Source: JAPLMW01 sp964619675
GTDB lineage: Bacteria; Planctomycetota; Phycisphaerae; Sedimentisphaerales; UBA12454
Assembly: GCA_964619675.1 (NCBI GenBank)
Contig: CAZUEO010000033.1
Coordinates: 1 to 25,410, forward strand
Reading direction: 5' to 3'
Length of the DNA stretch: 25,410 nt
In this document: positions 15,603-23,732 of the stretch, one piece after another
How positions within the stretch are numbered: position 1 is the first letter of the stretch
How the letters are laid out: every line of letters starts with the position of its first letter
Translations under genes and position numbers: made by a program
Notes under the pieces: model-generated
The model's input: the letters and a program-made list of their open reading frames with translations, nothing else
Database searches by the model: none
Told to the model about the DNA's origin: nothing

Positions 15603-16640
15603 TCTTACCGCATCGGCGAATATATTGATGAGTTCTTCCGTTTCTTCCCACCCGATACAGCCGTCGGTTAAAGACTGGCCATAAGCGGGTTTTTCCGGTT
15701 TCGCAGGTTTTTGGCTGCCTGCAGTGATGAAGCTTTCGAGCATTACGCCTGCAATCAGATTTGTGCCGCCCTTTATCTGCCCTGCAATGTCCAAAAGCGC
15801 ATCGCGTTGCAGCCGATAATCTTTGTATGAGTTGGCATGACTGCAGTCGATGATAATACCGTTGGAAATTTTTGCCTTTTTAAGCAGAACACCTGCAAAC
15901 GCTACGTATTCTGCCTCGTAATTTGGGCAGTCAGCTCCTCCCCTCATAACCAGATGGCAGAATTTGTTTCCCCGCGTCTCAGCGATGATAACCTGTCCAT
16001 CCCTGCCGATACCCAAAAATGAATGAGCACTTGTAGCGGCACTGACGGCGTCAACGGCAGCAGTCAGGTTACCGTCGGTTGAATTTTTGAAACCTACCGG
16101 CATCGACAGGCCGCTGGCCATCTGGCGATGTATTTGCGATTCTGTGGTTCTTGCTCCGATTGCCACCCAGGAAATCAAATCGGCAAGGTACTGCGGCACA
16201 ATCGGGTCAAGAAATTCGGTTGCGCAGGGCAGGCCTATTTTGCCTATTTCCAGCAGGATATCACGTGCACGGATGAGACCCTCTTCTATATCATACGAGC
16301 CGTCAAGATACGGGTCGTAAATCATTCCTTTCCAGCCGATGGTGGTTCGCGGCTTTTCAAAATAAGTCCGCATTATAATCAAAAGCTTCTTTGCGAATTT
16401 ATCCTGAAGATTTTTAAGTCTGCGGGCGTAATCGTAAGATGCTTCCTTATCGTGCAGCGAGCAGGGGCCTGCAATAACAATACGTCGCCTGTCTTCGTTT
16501 GTCAAAATTGCCTGTAGCAGTCTGCGTGACTCGGCTGCGATGTGAGCAGTCTCGTCAGTCAGCGGAAGTTTCTCCTTAAGCTGCTCAGGCGTAATCAGCG
16601 GCTTAAACTGTACAATATTTAGATTATCCGTAAGTTCCAT
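15597..16640 (-). CDS. aroF: 3-deoxy-7-phosphoheptulonate (DAHP) synthase, class I AroFGH type
   Basis: First enzyme of the shikimate pathway, joining phosphoenolpyruvate and erythrose 4-phosphate. Motifs of the class I-alpha type are clear: IAGPCSLHD, MRTYFEKPRTTIGWKG, DPYLDGSYDIEEGL, ARTTESQIHRQMASGL, VGFKNSTDG, VMRGG and IDCSHANS. The length of 347 residues is standard. Whether it responds to Tyr, Phe or Trp cannot be read off, so the symbol is only one of the aroF/G/H set. The gene stands alone and ends against cysK tail to tail. A 48-bp gap separates its start from the end of the permease gene upstream on the same strand, so it could also be the last gene of that transcript. Confidence 0.93.
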   Translation of the reverse strand: MELTDNLNIVQFKPLITPEQLKEKLPLTDETAHIAAESRRLLQAILTNEDRRRIVIAGPCSLHDKEASYDYARRLKNLQDKFAKKLLIIMRTYFEKPRTTIGWKGMIYDPYLDGSYDIEEGLIRARDILLEIGKIGLPCATEFLDPIVPQYLADLISWVAIGARTTESQIHRQMASGLSMPVGFKNSTDGNLTAAVDAVSAATSAHSFLGIGRDGQVIIAETRGNKFCHLVMRGGADCPNYEAEYVAFAGVLLKKAKISNGIIIDCSHANSYKDYRLQRDALLDIAGQIKGGTNLIAGVMLESFITAGSQKPAKPEKPAYGQSLTDGCIGWEETEELINIFADAVRL

Positions 16641-16688
16641 ATCTGGTGTTATTTTAACAAGTTAAGCTGTTTATTGCAAAGGCTTTAT

Positions 16689-17672
16689 TTAAAAGCCGGA
16701 TTTGTCAGTGTCTTTCAGCAGCAGCCAGATGAAGAACGGCCCGCCTAAAAGGGCAGTTATCACGCCGACAGGTATCTCGGCGGGGGCGATTAGCGTTCTT
16801 GCAACCGTATCACAAAGCGCCAAAAATGCTCCACCGAACAGAACCGATGCAGGTATCAAAATCTTGTGGTCGCAGCCGACAAGCAGCCTGCATATATGCG
16901 GCGCCATTAAGCCTACAAAACCAATAGGGCCGCAGAAAGCCACAACAGCGGCAACCATAATTGACGTTGCAAAGAAAATAATTTTTCTCGTGCCTTTTAC
17001 GCCAACGCCCCGCGTAATTGCTATCTCGTCACTAATGCTCATCAAATTGAGTTTAAGACTTTGAAAATAAATAATAATCACTCCTGCCGAGGTGAAAACA
17101 AGCATTAAAATCGGCACTGAATAGCCCGTAACGTCAATACTGCCCATCAGCCAGCGGATAACCATAAAAGACTGGGTAAAGTCGCTTATGTATTGCAGCA
17201 GCAGTATCAGGCTTGAGAAAAAGAAGTTGACCGCGATGCCCGCCAGCAGCATTGTGCCTGCGGAAAAACCTTTTTTGATTTTTGTCAGGCCATAAACAAG
17301 CAGTATCGCAGCCAATGCCCCTGCGAATGAAAACGGTATCTTGCCGCAGTAAATCGGCACAAAAGCTGCAAATATAACGTATATCGCTGCACCGAAGGCC
17401 GCGCCGCCTGATATGCCGAGCGTGAAAGGCGCAGCCAGCGGATTTCTGAACATCGCCTGCAAAGCTACTCCGCAGCAGGCAAGAGCGGCTCCTGCCAAAA
17501 AGGCCGTGCAAACCCTCGGCAGACGCAGGGAGTAAAAAATCTTTCCTTCTATTGTGTTATCACCGCTCTTTAATGCTGAAAATGGTATTTTTATCGAGCC
17601 TGCAAACGGCGCAGCCGCCATAACCAGCAGGACAAATAAAATTATCAACATAAATGCAGTATTTTTTTTCAT
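16689..17672 (-). CDS. FecCD/BtuC-family ABC importer permease
   Basis: Inner-membrane permease of a type II ABC importer for cobalamin or iron-siderophore. The 327 residues carry about nine or ten hydrophobic helices. Family motifs include KIFYSLRLPRVCTAFLAGAA, MFRNPLAAPFTLGISGGAAFGA, ITRGVG and GPIGFVGLMAPHICRLLVG. The start ATG overlaps the stop of the ATPase gene by 4 nt (ATGA), so subunits are translated together. Together with the two genes upstream it forms a complete binding protein-ATPase-permease importer. B12 is favoured slightly by the BtuF-like binding protein. Confidence 0.9.
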   Translation of the reverse strand: MKKNTAFMLIILFVLLVMAAAPFAGSIKIPFSALKSGDNTIEGKIFYSLRLPRVCTAFLAGAALACCGVALQAMFRNPLAAPFTLGISGGAAFGAAIYVIFAAFVPIYCGKIPFSFAGALAAILLVYGLTKIKKGFSAGTMLLAGIAVNFFFSSLILLLQYISDFTQSFMVIRWLMGSIDVTGYSVPILMLVFTSAGVIIIYFQSLKLNLMSISDEIAITRGVGVKGTRKIIFFATSIMVAAVVAFCGPIGFVGLMAPHICRLLVGCDHKILIPASVLFGGAFLALCDTVARTLIAPAEIPVGVITALLGGPFFIWLLLKDTDKSGF

Positions 17673-18457
17673 TCAATTATATCCGGAACAATAATTTTCT
17701 GGCCGGTTACGGGATGCTGCACGAAGTTAAATTTTTTCGAATAAATTTTTTCAAGCGTCTCTTCATTCATTATTTCCTCGGGTGTTCCTTCAAAAACAAT
17801 TCTACCTTCTTTAAGTGCAATAATTGTATCCGCATTCATCGCGGCGGAATTCAGGTCGTGGGTTACACAGACGATGGTCGTACTATTTGTTTTATTTATT
17901 TTTGCCAGAAGCGAGTGTATATCCCGCTGATGTTTATAATCGAGATATGTGGCAGGCTCATCGAGCAGGAAAATTTCCGCCTGCTGCGCAATTGCCGCAG
18001 CGATGCTGACCTGCTGTCTTTCTCCGCCGCTTAAGGTTGCCAGAATCCTGTCGGCAAAATAAGCTGTTTGCGTCATTTCCATAGCCTGGTTTACAATTTC
18101 TTCATCCTGCGGGCCTTTAATCGAAAATGGGCTCAGGTGCGGATATCTTGCCATTTGGACAAACTGCCGAGCCGTAAAAGGTGTATCGCTAGGCAGTCCC
18201 TGCGGCAGATAGACAAGAATTTTTGCAAGTTTTTTATGTGATAAGCTTTTTAGATTTTTATCCTTTACCTTTACCGAGCCGTGATAATCGGTAATAATTT
18301 TTGCCATACAGCGAAGCAGGGTGGTTTTGCCTGCGCCGTTTGGGCCGATGATAAAGAGACGCCGGCCGCACGATACGGAAAAGCTTATTTTTTCCAGAAT
18401 CTGTTTTGTCCCTGCGGCAAAACCTAAATTTTCAATTTCAATTGCTTTTTCGTTCAT
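17669..18457 (-). CDS. ABC importer ATPase, FecE/BtuD type
   Basis: Nucleotide-binding subunit of the importer. Walker A is GPNGAGKTT, the signature is LSGGERQQ, Walker B is IFLLDEPATYLD and the H-loop is CVTHDLN. I place the start at the ATG at 18457 (MNEKAIEIENLGF), because GGAAGAAG lies directly upstream and the family normally begins just before this strand. An in-frame ATG at 18505 would add 16 basic residues and overlap the binding-protein gene by 68 nt instead of 20. It sits between the binding-protein gene and the permease gene, overlapping both. Confidence 0.9.
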   Translation of the reverse strand: MNEKAIEIENLGFAAGTKQILEKISFSVSCGRRLFIIGPNGAGKTTLLRCMAKIITDYHGSVKVKDKNLKSLSHKKLAKILVYLPQGLPSDTPFTARQFVQMARYPHLSPFSIKGPQDEEIVNQAMEMTQTAYFADRILATLSGGERQQVSIAAAIAQQAEIFLLDEPATYLDYKHQRDIHSLLAKINKTNSTTIVCVTHDLNSAAMNADTIIALKEGRIVFEGTPEEIMNEETLEKIYSKKFNFVQHPVTGQKIIVPDIIE

Positions 18458-19385
18458 CTTCTTCCGCTTGGATGGCAGGTTTGATTGCCTCGGCAATTTT
18501 TTCAATTATATTTACGAATCTCGGGCCGGGTATTGACATATAATCTTCTGAAAATACATAGATTCTATTGTTTTTTGTAGCGTCGATATCACTTAGGTTC
18601 TGCCATTGTTTTTTGATAATTTCGTCGTCGATACTTGCATTTGCAGGCGGCAGTATATCAATAATAATCTGCGGGTTCATTGAAATTATGGATTCGAAGC
18701 CGACTGCAGGGTTGGGTATGCTGCCGGTGTAAGCGTTTTGTCCGCCTGCCAGTTTAATCATCTCGCTGTAAAAGCCGTCATTGCCCGCAATATAGATATT
18801 TTGCACCGCAGCCTTCGGGTCCTGCGAATAATCGTGTCCGATACATACAAGCACTTTAGGCCTGTTTTGTGTTTGGTTCTGACTTTCGATGGTATGAATT
18901 TTATTAAGAATGTCTGCGACAATAAATTGTGCCTCTTGGGCTTTGCCACAGCGGAAGCCTATTGTCGAAATTGCGTTGAGAATATCATTTATAGTATCGT
19001 GTTTTATCGCAAGGGTTTCTATCCCTAAAGCCCTGAGCTTGTTTTCAGATTCGAGCATATCGTCAAAAACAATGACAAGGTCCGGCTTCGCTGCGACGAT
19101 TGCTTCGTAATTCGGGTTCATCAGTCCGCCCATTCGGGGCAGCTTTCTTGCCTGCGGCGGCCAGTTACAGAACTGCGAAACGCCTGCTGTCTTATCGCCC
19201 AGCCCCAGGGCAAAAAGTATCTCGGTTGTGCTCGGAGCAAGAGAAACGATTCTGTTGTTGGACTTTGGTTGATAATTTTGTCCGGCGTTCTGAAACTGGT
19301 TTTCTCTTGAGACAAGGAGCATTAAACAGACAATCAGTAGCGCGATTACCAGGAAAAGAATAAATATTTTTGCCTTTTGTTTCAT
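18438..19385 (-). CDS. BtuF-like periplasmic binding protein for B12 or iron chelate
   Basis: Substrate-binding subunit of the importer (type III, TroA/BtuF-like fold). Residues 7-25 form a hydrophobic signal or anchor segment without a lipobox. The mature part begins RIVSLAPSTTEILFALGLGD, then VSQFCNWPPQARKLPRMGG and MNPNYEAIVAAKPDLVI, which is very like BtuF. The C-terminal 20 nt overlap the ATPase gene. It starts only 15 nt after the hydrolase gene, so these four minus-strand genes probably form one operon. No cobalamin riboswitch is recognisable before this gene or before the hydrolase; iron-chelate specificity is therefore not excluded. Confidence 0.88.
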   Translation of the reverse strand: MKQKAKIFILFLVIALLIVCLMLLVSRENQFQNAGQNYQPKSNNRIVSLAPSTTEILFALGLGDKTAGVSQFCNWPPQARKLPRMGGLMNPNYEAIVAAKPDLVIVFDDMLESENKLRALGIETLAIKHDTINDILNAISTIGFRCGKAQEAQFIVADILNKIHTIESQNQTQNRPKVLVCIGHDYSQDPKAAVQNIYIAGNDGFYSEMIKLAGGQNAYTGSIPNPAVGFESIISMNPQIIIDILPPANASIDDEIIKKQWQNLSDIDATKNNRIYVFSEDYMSIPGPRFVNIIEKIAEAIKPAIQAEEDERKSN

Positions 19386-19400
19386 TGAAAAAGGCTGATA

Positions 19401-20252
19401 TTATGAGACAAATTTTACTTTTGCAGCCGACTGCTGCTGATAGTTTTTAAGAAATTTAATCCAGTTATTCAGGCCTTCGCGGTAAACCTGGCCGGAATGC
19501 AGGAAACCATCATTATGACCGCCGAAAATTTCGAGAAATTCCTTCGGTTCTTTTGCCGCCTCTTCGTAAAGACGCAGGCCCAGCTCGAACGGCACAATCT
19601 CGTCACTCCGGCTGTGAATGATGAGCACCGGGCAGTTGACCTTTTTGAGGTAATCGCGTGTTTTAAAGCCGTACCTCGCAAACAGCCTTACCGGCATATA
19701 CGGATAGAACTTCTGGCCGATATCTGCGTATGAAGTAAAACTGCTTTCAATAATCAGTCCCCTTGCATCAACGTTGCTTGCAAGATGAGCTGCGATACTT
19801 CCGCCCAGCGATTTGCCGCAGAGTATGATATCCGAAGGCTGAAGTTTCTTTTCCTTTATCAGCCAGTCGTAAGCGGCCTGCACGTCAATATATGTTCCTT
19901 CCTCGGTGGGTTTGCCCTGGCTTGCGCCGTATCCCCGATAATCGAAAATAAGGCAGTTAAGCCCAAGCTCGTTGAAGGTGATTATCGAATCGAGCGTATA
20001 GGCAATATTTCCGCCGTTGCCGTGGCAGAGGAGAATCGTAAATTGAGCATCCTTTGCGGGAATATACCAGCCGCTAAGAACAAGGTGGTCGGGCGTTCTG
20101 AATTGAATCTTTTCATATTCCAGCCCGATATCGCCGGGGTTATATAACACCTTGCGGGTTGGGCTGAAGGCAAATGATGGCTGCATAAAGTACAGTACCA
20201 GGCCCAGTCCCAGATACGCTATCAGCAATAATGAAATAATTGATACTATCAT
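19401..20252 (-). CDS. Alpha/beta hydrolase, BEM46/YfhR-like, membrane-anchored
   Basis: A 283-residue serine hydrolase. Residues 4-24 form one hydrophobic anchor. The oxyanion-hole motif is LLCHGNGGN, the nucleophile elbow is GKSLGG, the acid is in HSRSDEIVP, and the catalytic histidine is probably in FGGHNDG. The FDYRGYGASQGKP segment is typical of the BEM46 group. The substrate is unknown. It is likely the first gene of the operon with the BtuF-like importer, 15 nt downstream, but no functional link is obvious. Start ATG at 20252 has a weak AGG. Confidence 0.85.
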   Translation of the reverse strand: MIVSIISLLLIAYLGLGLVLYFMQPSFAFSPTRKVLYNPGDIGLEYEKIQFRTPDHLVLSGWYIPAKDAQFTILLCHGNGGNIAYTLDSIITFNELGLNCLIFDYRGYGASQGKPTEEGTYIDVQAAYDWLIKEKKLQPSDIILCGKSLGGSIAAHLASNVDARGLIIESSFTSYADIGQKFYPYMPVRLFARYGFKTRDYLKKVNCPVLIIHSRSDEIVPFELGLRLYEEAAKEPKEFLEIFGGHNDGFLHSGQVYREGLNNWIKFLKNYQQQSAAKVKFVS

Positions 20253-20276
20253 AAAACCTGTAATTAAATATTTTAG

Positions 20277-20299
20277 CCCCCGGTTTTACCGGGGGTTTT
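20277..20299 (+). terminator. Strong GC hairpin with T-run between divergent genes
   Basis: CCCCCGG (20277-20283), loop TTTTA, CCGGGGG (20289-20295), then TTTT: the shape of a rho-independent terminator on the + strand. On the minus strand the same hairpin is followed by CTAAAAT, a poorer tail. It lies 25 nt after the start of the minus-strand hydrolase gene and 53 nt before ispG, that is, in a divergent promoter region where a terminator is unexpected. Confidence 0.6.
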
Positions 20300-20351
20300 C
20301 CGAAACATTTTAATTTGCCCTGTTTGATAAAACAAGATAGAATTTGGCATT

Positions 20352-21413
20352 ATGATAAAAAGACGAAAAACGATTACCGCAACGGCAGGAGCCGTCAAAA
20401 TCGGCTCAAAATACCCGATTGTAATTCAGTCGATGGTCAAATTGCCCACGATGCATGTGGCCGGCTGTGTCCGGCAGATAAACGCTTTAGCCGCGGCAGG
20501 TGCGAAGCTTGTCAGACTTGCCGTGCCGACCGCAAAAGACAGTATCGCCTTTGCAAAAATCGTCCGGAAAGTAAAAATTCCCCTGATTGCCGACATTCAC
20601 TTTTCCTCCGAAAGGGCAATTGAGGCAATCGAAGCAGGCGCTGCAAAAATTCGCCTTAACCCCGGCAACATAAAAAGCAAAGACGATATTAACCGGATAA
20701 TTGATTGTGCAAAGTCGCACAAAACGGCAATCCGTATCGGCATAAACGAGGCAAGTATCCGAAACCTCATTAGCGATACGCCAAAACGTCAGCGGACGGG
20801 ATTGATGATTAAGGAAATGCAAAGTTACGTCAGGCTTTTTAAAAAAAGAGGTTTTCATAATATTGTTTTAAGCGTCAAGAGCTCCGATGTTGAAAGAACA
20901 ATCAAATCGAATCAGGCTATTGCCGAAAAACTTGATTATCCAATGCATCTTGGCCTTACCCACGCCGGCCTTGCTGAAGATGCGATTGTCCCTGCCTCAG
21001 TTGCATTGGGTACGCTGCTGTCGCAGGGCATTGGCGATACAATTCGCATCAGCATTGCAGGCGACCCCGTGCAGGAGGTTGAAATCGCAAAGCAGATACT
21101 TATTTCTCTGGGCCTTTACAAAACCAATGAGCCGCGGTTGATTGTCTGCCCGACCTGCGGAAGAGTTCAATGGGATTTGATTGAATTTGCTCAGCGGGTT
21201 AAGAAGTTGCTTGCCCAAGTTCATAAGCCCCTCAGGGTTGCCGTTATGGGCTGCGTAGTTAACGGCCCGGGCGAAGCCGCTGATGCCGATATTGCAGTCT
21301 GCGCCACTGCCGGCAAGGGCTTCATCTACAAAAGAGGCAAAAAAATCGCAATTGTCGAACAAAGTAAATTATTTGCCGCTGTTAAGAAAGAGATTTGGAG
21401 GTACAAATTATGA
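20352..21413 (+). CDS. ispG: 4-hydroxy-3-methylbut-2-enyl diphosphate synthase (IspG/GcpE)
   Basis: [4Fe-4S] enzyme of the MEP isoprenoid pathway, converting ME-cPP to HMBPP. The N-terminal TIM-barrel part carries PIVIQSMVKLPT, LVRLAVPTAKD, IPLIADIHFSSERAI and KIRLNPGNI. The C-terminal iron-sulphur part has CPTCGRVQWDL and MGCVVNGPGEA, giving the cluster cysteines, with DADIAV and GKGFIYKRGK following. The 353-residue length is the short form without the extra central domain found in some phyla. The ribosome site is weak. The stop codon overlaps the start of the next gene (ATGA), so the two are coupled. Confidence 0.94.
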   Translation: MIKRRKTITATAGAVKIGSKYPIVIQSMVKLPTMHVAGCVRQINALAAAGAKLVRLAVPTAKDSIAFAKIVRKVKIPLIADIHFSSERAIEAIEAGAAKIRLNPGNIKSKDDINRIIDCAKSHKTAIRIGINEASIRNLISDTPKRQRTGLMIKEMQSYVRLFKKRGFHNIVLSVKSSDVERTIKSNQAIAEKLDYPMHLGLTHAGLAEDAIVPASVALGTLLSQGIGDTIRISIAGDPVQEVEIAKQILISLGLYKTNEPRLIVCPTCGRVQWDLIEFAQRVKKLLAQVHKPLRVAVMGCVVNGPGEAADADIAVCATAGKGFIYKRGKKIAIVEQSKLFAAVKKEIWRYKL

Positions 21414-21952
21414 ACAAAAAATATTATGTTCTTTTTGCTTTATTGTTTTTGATTTATGGTTTTCTAACAGAAGCTGAAGGAGACAAAAAAATGGCGATTA
21501 CAATTACCAGTTCAGCCTTTGAGGATGGCGCAATGCTCCCGGCAAAATACACTTGCGATGGCGATAACATTTCCCCGCCATTGAGCTGGCAGCAGGTCCC
21601 GCAGGGCACAAAAAGCATTGCTTTAATTAGCGATGATCCTGATGCTCCTGTAGGGATTTGGGTTCACTGGGTAATGTGGAACATTCCTGCCGAGGCGAAC
21701 GGTTTGCCTGAAGGTATTCCGACAGCAAAGGAATTGCCTGACGGCTCAAAGCAGGGCGTTACAAGCGCCCGTTCGCACGGCTATCATGGCCCCTGCCCGC
21801 CGAGCGGCACTCACAGATATTATTTTAAAATTTACGCTCTGGATACGATGCTTGATTTGCCGCCTGCGTCTGCTAAGCAGGCTTTGCTTGACGCTATGAA
21901 GGGCCGTATCCTTGCCGAAGGCTCATTAATGGGCAAATACCAGCGGCAATAA
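21410..21952 (+). CDS. YbhB/YbcL-family PEBP (Raf kinase inhibitor-like) protein, exported
   Basis: Phosphatidylethanolamine-binding-protein fold. I use the ATG at 21410, which overlaps the ispG stop and has GGAGGT 7 nt upstream; a TTG at 21395 in the same frame would add five residues and is less likely. A hydrophobic N-terminal segment (about residues 4-18) points to export. Family motifs are PAKYTCDGDNISPPLSW, DDPDAPVGIWVHWVMWNIP, GYHGPCPPSGTHRYYFKIYALD and KGRILAEGSLMGKY. An internal ATG at 21491 (MAITITSSAF) is where cytoplasmic homologues begin, so the signal sequence looks like an added front piece. The biochemical role of bacterial members is poorly known. Confidence 0.9.
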   Translation: MNKKYYVLFALLFLIYGFLTEAEGDKKMAITITSSAFEDGAMLPAKYTCDGDNISPPLSWQQVPQGTKSIALISDDPDAPVGIWVHWVMWNIPAEANGLPEGIPTAKELPDGSKQGVTSARSHGYHGPCPPSGTHRYYFKIYALDTMLDLPPASAKQALLDAMKGRILAEGSLMGKYQRQ

Positions 21953-22036
21953 TCGGTTATTTAATATTTCTTACCATCCTGAACTTGAAAAAGGACATTA
22001 AATCTGCTATAATGTTCATGGAAGCAGGGTGGTAAA

Positions 22037-23614
22037 GTGATTATTGCAAAGCGGTCATACTATTTCTTCATAGCCTGTATTGCTGTAAGTCTGTTTTTGC
22101 CGGCCGCTGTTCCGGCCGCCTGCGAGGATTTCGAGATTGAAGGCACCTATGAGGCCTCCATAGACATCCCAAAGGTGTGGTTTTTACTCAAGCGTTCGCC
22201 AAATGAGCCGCCAATTCCCTTCGAGGGAAATTTTGAGCTTAATTATGCCTTTTTAGACACCGGCGCTTCGGGAATACTGCTCTCGAAAGAGACGACAGAG
22301 GCTATGCTGATTGCGATTGACGCAAATGCACAATTTGTCGATACAGGCGTAGCTGGCGATGAATTTTTTGATGTTTCCGAGCCTCTGTATATCGGCACTG
22401 CCGATTATGAAGCCCTCGACCCTTACAACCCCGATATTTACCATCTTTACCCTCAGTGGAGATTCCAGGTTAGTCAGGATTACGCGCTGCTTATGGGCCC
22501 GATAGATGTGCTTGGCGTTCCCGTTATGGCAGGCAGAACCGTAGTACTCAGGCCGATAACAGATTTTGATTTTTTTGATGACAGCGACGAGTGGGAACTG
22601 CCATTCTTCACTGCGGACATAAAAGACCCAAACGACCCCAACATTCCTGCGACCGATTTTCAGGTTGCGCTAAGGTTTGAAAAATATATTAATCCGTCAA
22701 ATCCGCAAAATATACCTCCTTTGCCTGTTCTTGCGTATAATCCTGTAATAGATAATATTATCATCGAGTACAACGGCATAAGCTCTGCAGGTAACTGGCT
22801 CTTCGATACCGGCGCAACGGTAAGCATTATATCTGTTGCTCAGGCAGCGGTGCTTGGCCTGGTCGATGAAGATGGAGAGCCGATAGTGCCGCCTGATTTC
22901 AATGTGCCCATCGGCGGCATTGGCGGCAGTGTCGAATTGCCGGGCTTTATAATAGACAAATTGTCTGTGCCGACTCTTTCAGGTTTTAATCTTGTATTTA
23001 TCAACGCCAGGGTTTGTGTGCACGACATCGGTGTTTTGGACGAGGACACCGGCGATTTTGTTATCCTTGATGGTGTGTTTGGCGACAATTTTATCTGTGC
23101 CTCGATGAATATGGAAACCTGGGAGATAAGCTCAACGCCGTTTGATAACTTGGTAATCGACACGCAAAACGCCTTGCTCGGCTTTGATGTCAATTCTGTT
23201 TATCCGCTGCCGGCCTGCAGATTCACCGATTTAAACAATGATTGCCGGGTTGATACGATGGATTTATCGCTTTTTGCCCGGCATTGGCAAAGGACAGATT
23301 GCTCCGGCGCCAGCGGCTTTTGCAGCGGCGCAGACATTGATTCTGATGGCTCTGTAGATTTCAGCGATTTTGTTTTGTTTACGGGTGATTGGTTAAAAAA
23401 TGAGTGTCAGTATCCCTGCGGCAGCGAAAATAATCCTCGCCCCTGTGCCGATTTATCGCATGATTGCTTTGTTGACATTTATGATTTGGCAATTTTTGCG
23501 GAAGAATGGCTCAATTTGTGTGATTGGCTGAACTTCAATTGCAGAGATGCCGACCTTGCTCGCGATGGCACAGTAAACTTCAAAGATTTTACAATATTTT
23601 CCAACAACTGGTAA
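22037..23614 (+). CDS. Secreted protein with two D-T-G aspartic-protease-like motifs and dockerin-like repeats
   Basis: A 525-residue exported protein starting at GTG (AGGGTGG just upstream). Signal peptide about residues 1-28 ending VPAA-CED. Two motifs fit aspartic peptidases: Asp74 in FLDTGASG and Asp257 in WLFDTGATVSIIS, the latter followed by AVLGL as in retropepsin-like domains. A two-lobed, pepsin- or tandem-retropepsin-like fold is possible; activity is not proven. The C-terminal 130 residues hold four EF-hand/dockerin-like repeats in two pairs (DLNNDCRVDTMDL, DIDSDGSVDFSDF, DLSHDCFVDIYDL, DLARDGTVNFKDF), each with a following aromatic W motif. Such tails are common in secreted proteins of Phycisphaerae and other planctomycetes. 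The protein ends directly in the last repeat (FSNNW), with a PEP-CTERM signal in the same frame 186 bp beyond the stop. Confidence 0.85.
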   Translation: MIIAKRSYYFFIACIAVSLFLPAAVPAACEDFEIEGTYEASIDIPKVWFLLKRSPNEPPIPFEGNFELNYAFLDTGASGILLSKETTEAMLIAIDANAQFVDTGVAGDEFFDVSEPLYIGTADYEALDPYNPDIYHLYPQWRFQVSQDYALLMGPIDVLGVPVMAGRTVVLRPITDFDFFDDSDEWELPFFTADIKDPNDPNIPATDFQVALRFEKYINPSNPQNIPPLPVLAYNPVIDNIIIEYNGISSAGNWLFDTGATVSIISVAQAAVLGLVDEDGEPIVPPDFNVPIGGIGGSVELPGFIIDKLSVPTLSGFNLVFINARVCVHDIGVLDEDTGDFVILDGVFGDNFICASMNMETWEISSTPFDNLVIDTQNALLGFDVNSVYPLPACRFTDLNNDCRVDTMDLSLFARHWQRTDCSGASGFCSGADIDSDGSVDFSDFVLFTGDWLKNECQYPCGSENNPRPCADLSHDCFVDIYDLAIFAEEWLNLCDWLNFNCRDADLARDGTVNFKDFTIFSNNW

Positions 23615-23667
23615 AGTTGGTTAGCCCCGCTCCCTATGGGATGGCTGACGCCACAACACAGAGTTTA

Positions 23668-23685
23668 CCCCCGCGCAGGCGGGGG
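23668..23685. repeat. GC hairpin CCCCCGC/GCGGGGG
   Basis: Seven-base perfect stem with loop GCAG. It is followed by more G-rich sequence and GTTTAC; no T-run, so a terminator role is doubtful, although it is the first hairpin after the dockerin-like gene. Confidence 0.5.
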
Positions 23686-23717
23686 GCGGGGTTTACTTTC
23701 TCTTTTTTCTCCTGCTC

Positions 23718-23732
23718 TCCGCCTTTGGCGGA
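23718..23732. repeat. Short hairpin TCCGCC-TTT-GGCGGA
   Basis: Perfect 6-bp stem with a TTT loop. The same TCCGCC/GGCGGA core recurs in the hairpin at 25273-25291, suggesting a small dispersed palindrome family. Confidence 0.5.

Noticed and set aside
20253..20351. Cobalamin riboswitch for the BtuFDC-like operon
   Set aside because: Only 99 bp are available and none of the typical conserved boxes are visible; the single hairpin is a simple GC stem.
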